From assembly GCA_900769565.1 (NCBI GenBank), contig CAAGHC010000053.1, forward strand, positions 1 through 46,602: a stretch of 46,602 nucleotides of DNA, written 5' to 3'. Under the pieces are notes generated by a model. That model saw nothing but the letters and a program-made list of their open reading frames with translations. It had not been told where the DNA came from and made no database searches. Of the stretch, positions 42,755-46,602 are shown in pieces. Origin of the DNA: Clostridia bacterium (GTDB lineage Bacteria; Bacillota; Clostridia; Christensenellales; Borkfalkiaceae). The translations under genes were made by a program, and so were the position numbers. Numbering within the stretch: position 1 is the stretch's first letter; each line of letters begins with the position of its first letter.

Positions 42755-42761
42755 ATATAAT
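42733..42761 (+). promoter_or_regulatory. Promoter of the nitroreductase gene
   Basis: -35 TTGCAA (42733-42738, in the terminator loop), 17-bp spacer, -10 TATAAT (42756-42761). Confidence 0.7.
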
Positions 42762-42767
42762 AATAAC

Positions 42768-42783
42768 GAACGATAATTCGTTC
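42768..42783. promoter_or_regulatory. Palindrome at the nitroreductase transcription start
   Basis: GAACGA-TAAT-TCGTTC is a perfect 6-bp-arm palindrome just after the -10, where +1 is expected. It is an operator candidate. The half-site spacing (N8) does not fit LexA. Confidence 0.5.
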
Positions 42784-42826
42784 AATGGTTTGTCTAATTT
42801 AAGTTGATATTTACGGAGATTTTTTT

Positions 42827-43354
42827 ATGTTTGAAAATTTTGTTGAACTTGTTAAACAAAGGCAGTCGTGTAGGGATTTTTCTGATAAGCCGTTAGACCC
42901 CGAACTTGTTATGGAAATAGCAAAAATTGCAACGCTTTGTCCATCTGCTTGCAACAGTCAGCCGTGGAATATGTACGTCGTTACCGACCCCGAGAAAGTT
43001 AAAGAAACGGCGTTAGCGCTCGGCGTAAATGGTCATAACAAGTTTTTAACGGGTGCTAAAGCCTTTATCGCCCTTGCAGAAAAGCAAGCAACCTTAAAAG
43101 AGAGCGTTAAGTTTGACCGCAACCACTTCGTTAAGTACGACGTAGGCGAACTTATTGCATATATTACCTTAACAGCTAAAAGTAAAGGGGTTGACAGTTG
43201 TATTATAGGCATGGTTGACCAAAGTCTTATAGGCTCTGCATTAGGGTTAAACGACGGGGAACTTTGCAATATCGCAGTCGCTCTAGGCTATTCTGATTGC
43301 GCTCTTCGTGACAAGAAAAGAAAGCCCTTTGATGAAACCATTACCGTTCTCTAA
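42827..43354 (+). CDS. Nitroreductase-family protein
   Basis: An FMN-dependent NAD(P)H oxidoreductase, 175 residues. The N-terminal VKQRQSCRDFSDKPLDPELV is the usual FMN-phosphate-binding start, followed by CPSACNSQPWNMYVV and, near the C-terminus, VALGYSD. The short length fits the single-domain NfsB-like class. The physiological substrate is unknown. A palindrome at the start site suggests a dedicated repressor. Confidence 0.9.
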   Translation: MFENFVELVKQRQSCRDFSDKPLDPELVMEIAKIATLCPSACNSQPWNMYVVTDPEKVKETALALGVNGHNKFLTGAKAFIALAEKQATLKESVKFDRNHFVKYDVGELIAYITLTAKSKGVDSCIIGMVDQSLIGSALGLNDGELCNIAVALGYSDCALRDKKRKPFDETITVL

Positions 43355-43381
43355 TCGGGCTTTACAAGTAACTATAGGTTG

Positions 43382-43747
43382 TTAAACGATAGTTGCGTTT
43401 AGTGGGTTGGAAAATCCAAGACTTATAAGCAACGCCACGTTCACCTTTTGCATGGTCGTTTGGGGAAGAGAGCCTATTTTTTCTTTAAGCCGTCTTTTGT
43501 CAAGCGTGCGAATTTGCTCTAAGAGTATTACGGAATCTTTTAAAAGTCCGTATTCGTTGGCGTTAAGTTCAATGTGCGTAGGCAACTTTGCCTTGTTTAT
43601 TTTGCTCGTAATGGCGGCGGCAATGACCGTCGGGCTGTATTTATTTCCCGTATCGTTTTGCACTATAAGGATAGGACGCACACCGCCTTGTTCACTTCCT
43701 ACGACGGGGCTTAAATCTGCATAATATAATTCACCACGTTTTATCAT
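43382..43747 (-). CDS. MazF/PemK-family endoribonuclease toxin, no antitoxin seen
   Basis: An mRNA interferase of 121 residues. The start IKRGELYYADLSPVVGSEQGGVRPILIVQND is the family signature, followed by AAITSKINKAKLPTHIEL and LLEQIRTLDKRRL, as in B. subtilis EndoA. The 150 bases upstream on the same strand hold no ORF of MazE size, so the partner is elsewhere or absent. The ribosome site is weak (GTGG). The nitroreductase gene is convergent. Confidence 0.92.
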   Translation of the reverse strand: MIKRGELYYADLSPVVGSEQGGVRPILIVQNDTGNKYSPTVIAAAITSKINKAKLPTHIELNANEYGLLKDSVILLEQIRTLDKRRLKEKIGSLPQTTMQKVNVALLISLGFSNPLNATIV

Positions 43748-43897
43748 AATCTACCACTAAAAACGCATCTAGTATTCCTACTATATTGTATGTATTTTTT
43801 AACTTTGTAGTGATTGATACGTTTTATTGAATTCTACCCCAAAGTCGGGATTTGTATACTATTAAACGTAAATTAAATTCTTTGTAAGGAGAAAATT

Positions 43898-44965
43898 ATG
43901 GCTATAAGAAAACTAATCGTAAGTAAGGACGACAGTATATACGAGGCGTGGCCTGACCTTGCTATGACCGAAAGTGGAAAGCTTATCGTTGTTTTTTCCG
44001 AGTGTGAACATCACATGGACAGAAACCATGCAAGAATTGTTTTAAAAGAGAGTTTTGACAAGGGCGAAACTTGGGGCGAAAAGATTTTTCTCACCGAGCG
44101 TTGTGAGGGCGTTGATTTTAGCCAAGATGATTGCAAGCCGTACTATAATTGCGCAAGGATAGGTAGATTTAAAAACGGCAATATGTACGTTATTGCCGAT
44201 AAAATTTTTGCACGAAGAGAGCGTAAAGCCGAAATTTATCTTTGGATAGGTGATAAAGAAGGTAATAATTGGGGAGAGAAAATAAAACTTCCATTAAACG
44301 GTATCGTTCCCGATAAGATTACGGAACTTGATAGTGGTAGAATAATCGTGAGTGCGCATTTTGAAAACCCAAATACTGAAAAGTTAGAGCAATATTTGAT
44401 TTATAGCGACGACGGTATGAAAACTTGGTCGGAAAGAATTACAGTTGCAGCACATCCCGACCTTAATCTTTGCGAAGTTTCAATTTTACAACATGAAGGC
44501 GCTTTAGTCGCTTTTTTAAGGGAAAACTCTCGTCTTGGATATCCTATTTTGAAAGTTATATCTTACGACGACGGGCTTACGTGGTCGGGAATTTATCACA
44601 CGGCAATGGATAGTGGTCACCGTCCTGTTTCGGGTAAATTACAAAACGGTAGGGTAATGGTAACTTATCGTTATATTCCACTTGGTACTAATAACGTGTT
44701 CGTTGGACTACTTCGCTCTGAAGACTTGTTAAAAACTTCACGCCAAGAACAGGGCGTAACCATCATGCCACTAGATTATGACCGTAATCAATCGCCCGAT
44801 TTAGGATACACCGGTTGGGTGCAATTTGATGATGGTGAAATCTTCGTGGTTAATTATATTAAGGATGATTCTGATAAAGCCTATATAAGGGGTTATAAAT
44901 TCCGTATGGAAGACGTTGAGCTTCCTGTAACTGAAACTGCTACGGCAAAGGTAGAAAACTTCTAA
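43898..44965 (+). CDS. Sialidase-fold (BNR/Asp-box) protein
   Basis: A six-bladed-propeller protein of 355 residues, likely an exo-glycosidase-like enzyme. Asp-box repeats are visible as SFDKGETWGE, YSDDGMKTWSE, SYDDGLTWSG and a degenerate DKEGNNWGE. No signal peptide or anchor is present, so it is probably cytosolic. Catalytic Arg/Tyr/Glu residues could not be assigned with confidence, so sialidase activity is not proven. AAGGAG precedes the ATG. Confidence 0.8.
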   Translation: MAIRKLIVSKDDSIYEAWPDLAMTESGKLIVVFSECEHHMDRNHARIVLKESFDKGETWGEKIFLTERCEGVDFSQDDCKPYYNCARIGRFKNGNMYVIADKIFARRERKAEIYLWIGDKEGNNWGEKIKLPLNGIVPDKITELDSGRIIVSAHFENPNTEKLEQYLIYSDDGMKTWSERITVAAHPDLNLCEVSILQHEGALVAFLRENSRLGYPILKVISYDDGLTWSGIYHTAMDSGHRPVSGKLQNGRVMVTYRYIPLGTNNVFVGLLRSEDLLKTSRQEQGVTIMPLDYDRNQSPDLGYTGWVQFDDGEIFVVNYIKDDSDKAYIRGYKFRMEDVELPVTETATAKVENF

Positions 44966-44976
44966 ACAGCGTATTT

Positions 44977-45016
44977 AAGCGCCTCTAATTAACTAACCAG
45001 ATTAGGGGCGTTTATT
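44977..45016 (+). terminator. Terminator after the sialidase-fold gene
   Basis: A 13-bp stem with two wobble pairs (44977-44989 with 45001-45013) is followed by T-rich sequence. Confidence 0.85.
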
Positions 45017-45043
45017 TATAGATTAAAATCTTGCGTTAAAACA

Positions 45044-45072
45044 TTGACAACCATTAAAAGGAATAGTATAAT
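45044..45072 (+). promoter_or_regulatory. Perfect consensus promoter with no ORF downstream
   Basis: TTGACA (45044-45049), 17-bp spacer, TATAAT (45067-45072). The predicted RNA begins near 45079 with a 10-bp stem (45078-45087 with 45117-45126). The first downstream terminator is after the tRNA, so a transcript of about 0.75 kb is predicted. Confidence 0.9.
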
Positions 45073-45077
45073 ACAGA

Positions 45078-45218
45078 AGTTAGGAAATTGAATGTATTAG
45101 TCTAGTATAGATTTGCTTTTCTAACTAAAGGACAATTTAGCAATATTAAGTTGTAATTAAAAACTATTGTTTGCACGGTCAGAGTTTGCATTACTTGTTA
45201 AAGTTGCCGTGTACGTAC
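45078..45218 (+). other. Structured non-coding leader
   Basis: Contains AGTTAGGAAA (45078-45087) pairing with TTTTCTAACT (45117-45126), and CACGG near 45174 pairing with CCGTG near 45208. No ORF with a ribosome site is seen. Together with 45294-45537 (AT-rich, with CTATTCC/GGAATAG complementarity), it forms the body of an apparent non-coding transcript. Confidence 0.4.
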
Positions 45219-45293
45219 GCTTCCATAGTTAAATGGATATAACAAGCCCCTCCTAAATTGGGGATTAGTTCGTGTAAACACGAGATTTGGCTA
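45219..45293 (+). pseudogene. tRNA-Arg(CCU)-like segment 1
   Basis: The 5' half follows a tRNA: seven acceptor-position bases, TA, a D-stem GTTA/TAAC (45228-45231, 45240-45243) around AATGGATA, then the loop CTCCTAA (45250-45256) identical to the tRNA-Arg(CCU) anticodon loop. After that the anticodon stem and T-arm are abnormal: CCCC/GGGG with a nine-base loop, and TTCGTG/CACGAG with a tetraloop. The acceptor does not close. It may be a relic, an attachment-site remnant or a tRNA-like RNA. Confidence 0.5.
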
Positions 45294-45537
45294 AAAGTAG
45301 TACCTAAAACATGGCATTTTGACGAGTTTTGGATATGTATTAACACGATGTAGAATTGATGCGGACTAGGACTCAAAAAACAGCGAAAATTGATTATATT
45401 GAATACTTAAACTATTCCAAAAGTGTGTAAAAGGCAATTTGAAACGGAATAGAAAAAAAGAGCCTATTTTTTGGAATAATAAACGGAATAAAAATAAGTA
45501 TTAGATAGAATCAAAAGTAAAAAAATTGAATAAAAAT

Positions 45538-45600
45538 GTGCTCATAGTTTAACGGATAAAACGATGGCCTCCTAAGGAAACACTTTATCCGTCATATATC
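45538..45600 (+). pseudogene. tRNA-Arg(CCU)-like segment 2
   Basis: It has the same plan as segment 1: TA, D-stem GTTT/AAAC (45547-45550, 45559-45562), D-loop AACGGATA, and CTCCTAA at 45569-45575. The 3' half is lost. Instead ACGGATAAA (45552-45560) pairs with TTTATCCGT (45584-45592), making a hairpin that displays CCTCCTAAGG. Confidence 0.5.
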
Positions 45601-45625
45601 ACTAAATATGGTATATAATAGAGCA

Positions 45626-45654
45626 AATATACACCATATATTGTGTTTTGTCAA
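45626..45654 (-). promoter_or_regulatory. Leftward promoter antisense to tRNA-like segment 2
   Basis: Read leftward: TTGACA (45649-45654), 17-bp spacer, TATATT (45626-45631). It lies in a partly palindromic AT-rich stretch (ATATGG...CCATAT). The RNA would run antisense through segment 2. Confidence 0.55.
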
Positions 45655-45735
45655 CATAAAAAATCAAATCGGTATAAAAATCGGTATAAATTTTATAATT
45701 TTTGTTCCGTTTAATAACTTTCAAAACGTTAAAAT

Positions 45736-45812
45736 CTTTCCGTAGCGTAATCGGATAACGCAATCGCCTCCTAAGCGATAGACTGTGGGTTCAATTCCCG
45801 CCGGAAAGGCCA
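45736..45812 (+). tRNA. tRNA-Arg(CCT)
   Basis: A full cloverleaf: acceptor CTTTCCG (45736-45742) with CGGAAAG (45802-45808), D-stem GCGT/ACGC, anticodon stem ATCGC/GCGAT with loop CTCCTAA (anticodon CCT, 45770-45772), T-stem GTGGG/CCCGC with loop TTCAATT, discriminator G, and encoded CCA (45810-45812). It decodes AGG. No good promoter of its own is visible; it may depend on the promoter at 45044. Confidence 0.96.
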
Positions 45813-45813
45813 A

Positions 45814-45850
45814 AAAGAGATTGTTCGCAAGAGCAATCTCTTTATTTTTT
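45814..45850 (+). terminator. Terminator after tRNA-Arg (cassette copy 1)
   Basis: AAAGAGATTG (45814-45823) pairs with CAATCTCTTT (45834-45843), followed by a long T-run. It is repeated almost exactly at 46336-46371. Confidence 0.92.
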
Positions 45851-45894
45851 TTGCTTTCCGTAGGAACAACTTTTCGGAGGCGTTGCGTTTAGCA

Positions 45895-45923
45895 TTGACT
45901 TTTTTATTCTTAACGTGTATAAT
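45895..45923 (+). promoter_or_regulatory. Promoter of the small membrane protein gene
   Basis: TTGACT-17-TATAAT, followed by AAAGGAG and the ATG at 45947. Confidence 0.88.
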
Positions 45924-45946
45924 TGTATTATAAAGGAGTTGATTCT

Positions 45947-46318
45947 ATGAAAAAAATACAAACTATGAATGGTTTATTGAAGAATGTTTTTAATTCTCCA
46001 AAGAATTTTATTTTATTTCCATTTGCAATTATCGGTTGTGTATTTATTGTTATTTTCTATGTCTGCTGTCCGTTTTATATGCTTGCGGAGTTGTTTGTTA
46101 ATGAGTTACACTCTATAATCAAAGCAGATAGCGAAAATGATTCTAACGGCGCACAAGTAGTAAAAAATCTAATCGGGTTTGGCTTTGTTGTTATGTTTAA
46201 CTTTTTGAGAAGTATTCTTGCTATTTTGCTTGCAATAGGTTATTTTGTGACATCGGTTGCTTTTACTATATCTTCTATTGGAAAGTTAAAGAATAATCCT
46301 TTCGCATACTCTATATAA
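45947..46318 (+). CDS. Small membrane protein of unknown function
   Basis: Not recognised. The 123 residues include two or three hydrophobic segments (about 20-48 and 78-112) separated by a short acidic loop (IIKADSENDSN). The start follows AAAGGAG by eight bases; an earlier TTG at 45923 overlaps the -10 and is rejected. Codon use looks more AT-rich than in the housekeeping genes to the left. It is flanked by two near-identical terminator-promoter cassettes, suggesting local duplication or a cassette-like insertion. Confidence 0.6.
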   Translation: MKKIQTMNGLLKNVFNSPKNFILFPFAIIGCVFIVIFYVCCPFYMLAELFVNELHSIIKADSENDSNGAQVVKNLIGFGFVVMFNFLRSILAILLAIGYFVTSVAFTISSIGKLKNNPFAYSI

Positions 46319-46335
46319 AATACTAATGAAAAAAC

Positions 46336-46436
46336 AAAGAGATTGTTCCAAGAGCAATCTCTTTATTTTTTGCTTTCCTAAACTTTGCGGAGGCGATGCG
46401 TTTTGCATTGACTTTTATATCCATAAGTAGTATAAT
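46336..46436 (+). repeat. Terminator-promoter cassette, copy 2
   Basis: The hairpin AAAGAGATTG/CAATCTCTTT (46336-46345, 46355-46364) with T-run, GCTTTCC, the GCGGAGGCG(A)TGCGTTT(T)GCA block, and the promoter TTGACT (46408-46413), 17 bp, TATAAT (46431-46436). It terminates the small membrane protein gene and starts a new transcript. Confidence 0.85.
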
Positions 46437-46442
46437 AGAAAC

Positions 46443-46602
46443 ATACCACATTTCTTTTTCATTATATTATTAGGAGTAGTCCAAATTTCGCTCAATTAAA
46501 TAAGTTTGTCTTTAAGGGTATAATTTCGGTAGAATTATATCCAATCCGTTTATGTTCCTTTTAGGCAAACGTGAGCGAAAAAAGAAGTGTGGTAACTTGT
46601 GA
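46443..46602 (+). ncRNA. Candidate structured RNA at the window edge
   Basis: Downstream of the copy-2 promoter no ORF with a ribosome site appears. Nested complementarity is strong: TTTCGCTC (46486-46493) with GAGCGAAA (46573-46580), GTTTG with CAAAC just inside, and GGGTATAATT with AATTATATCC (one wobble) as the inner stem. The class is not recognised. It may be a leader of a gene beyond the window or an independent RNA; the 3' end is not visible. Confidence 0.4.

Larger units (their letters stand above)
45814..45923 (+). repeat. Terminator-promoter cassette, copy 1
   Basis: About 110 bp: hairpin terminator, GCTTTCC, a GGAGGCG(T)TGCGTTT(A)GCA block, then the promoter TTGACT (45895-45900), 17 bp, TATAAT (45918-45923). 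Copy 2 at 46336-46436 has the same parts in the same order with scattered differences. Confidence 0.8.

Noticed and set aside
42768..42783. Palindrome before the nitroreductase gene as a second LexA box
   Set aside because: GAAC and GTTC are eight bases apart, not the four required after CGAAC.
45191..45376. A 61-codon minus-strand ORF across tRNA-like segment 1
   Set aside because: No ribosome site or promoter, and it overlaps the structured tRNA-like region.
45569..45576. CCTCCTAA in the tRNA-like segments as an anti-Shine-Dalgarno mimic
   Set aside because: The same bases form the normal anticodon loop of any tRNA-Arg(CCU), so similarity to the 16S 3' end is expected by descent.

Overview
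The window looks like chromosome from a Bacillota bacterium, most likely an uncultured gut-type Clostridia. The signs are a long-form hibernation factor, a ClpC/McsA/McsB protein-arginine-phosphorylation set, DnaD-type replication proteins, a DUF951/UPF0210 gene neighbourhood, a consensus Gram-positive LexA box and many TTGACA-17-TATAAT promoters. Genus cannot be read from the sequence. No rRNA, CRISPR array, transposase, integrase or phage module was seen.

Layout. 1-338 is non-coding and rich in inverted repeats. 339-2247 (minus): an NCS2 purine permease and a tiny Cys/Gly-rich protein. 2494-6601 (plus): ECF substrate-binding protein, CoaX, homoserine dehydrogenase, citrate synthase. 6626-7016: a 390-bp array of small hairpins with terminal inverted repeats. 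7036-10827: a glycosidase-like/creatininase-like operon divergent from an AraC regulator, with the two promoters overlapping. 10906-12594 (minus): a DnaD-type protein ending in a DnaC-like zinc tail. 12827-29451 (plus): an 18-gene directon of about 16.6 kb with no strong internal terminator. It carries a hydrolase-like protein, DUF951, signal peptidase I, two membrane proteins, ACT/UPF0210, PepF, DnaB, TsaC, YwlE-type phosphatase, RpiB, GalU, McsA, McsB, ClpC, HPF and a sugar epimerase. 29567-33771: two membrane-anchored surface proteins around a gene with a LexA box. 33980-39974: PutP, a small protein plus DinB, a Gfo/Idh oxidoreductase behind a triple repeat, and an SPFH/Arc-like operon behind tandem TGATATCA sites. 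39992-44965: serine hydrolase, RsmE, S21, a small unknown, nitroreductase, solitary MazF, sialidase-fold protein.

The last 1.6 kb (45015-46602) differs in character. A consensus promoter without an ORF leads into two tRNA-Arg(CCU)-like segments and then an intact tRNA-Arg(CCU). Two similar terminator-promoter cassettes flank a small membrane-protein gene, and the second precedes a strongly self-complementary stretch.

How it fits together. McsA/McsB tag proteins with phospho-arginine for ClpC, and the YwlE-type phosphatase in the same directon reverses the tag. DnaB helicase and the DnaD/DnaC-tail protein concern replication. DinB and the LexA-box gene point to a DNA-damage response. The glycosidase-like, sialidase-fold, Gfo/Idh and epimerase genes suggest scavenging of host or plant glycans. 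The strongest candidates for undescribed biology are the hairpin array, the tRNA-Arg-like segments, the terminal structured stretch, and several operator-like repeats.
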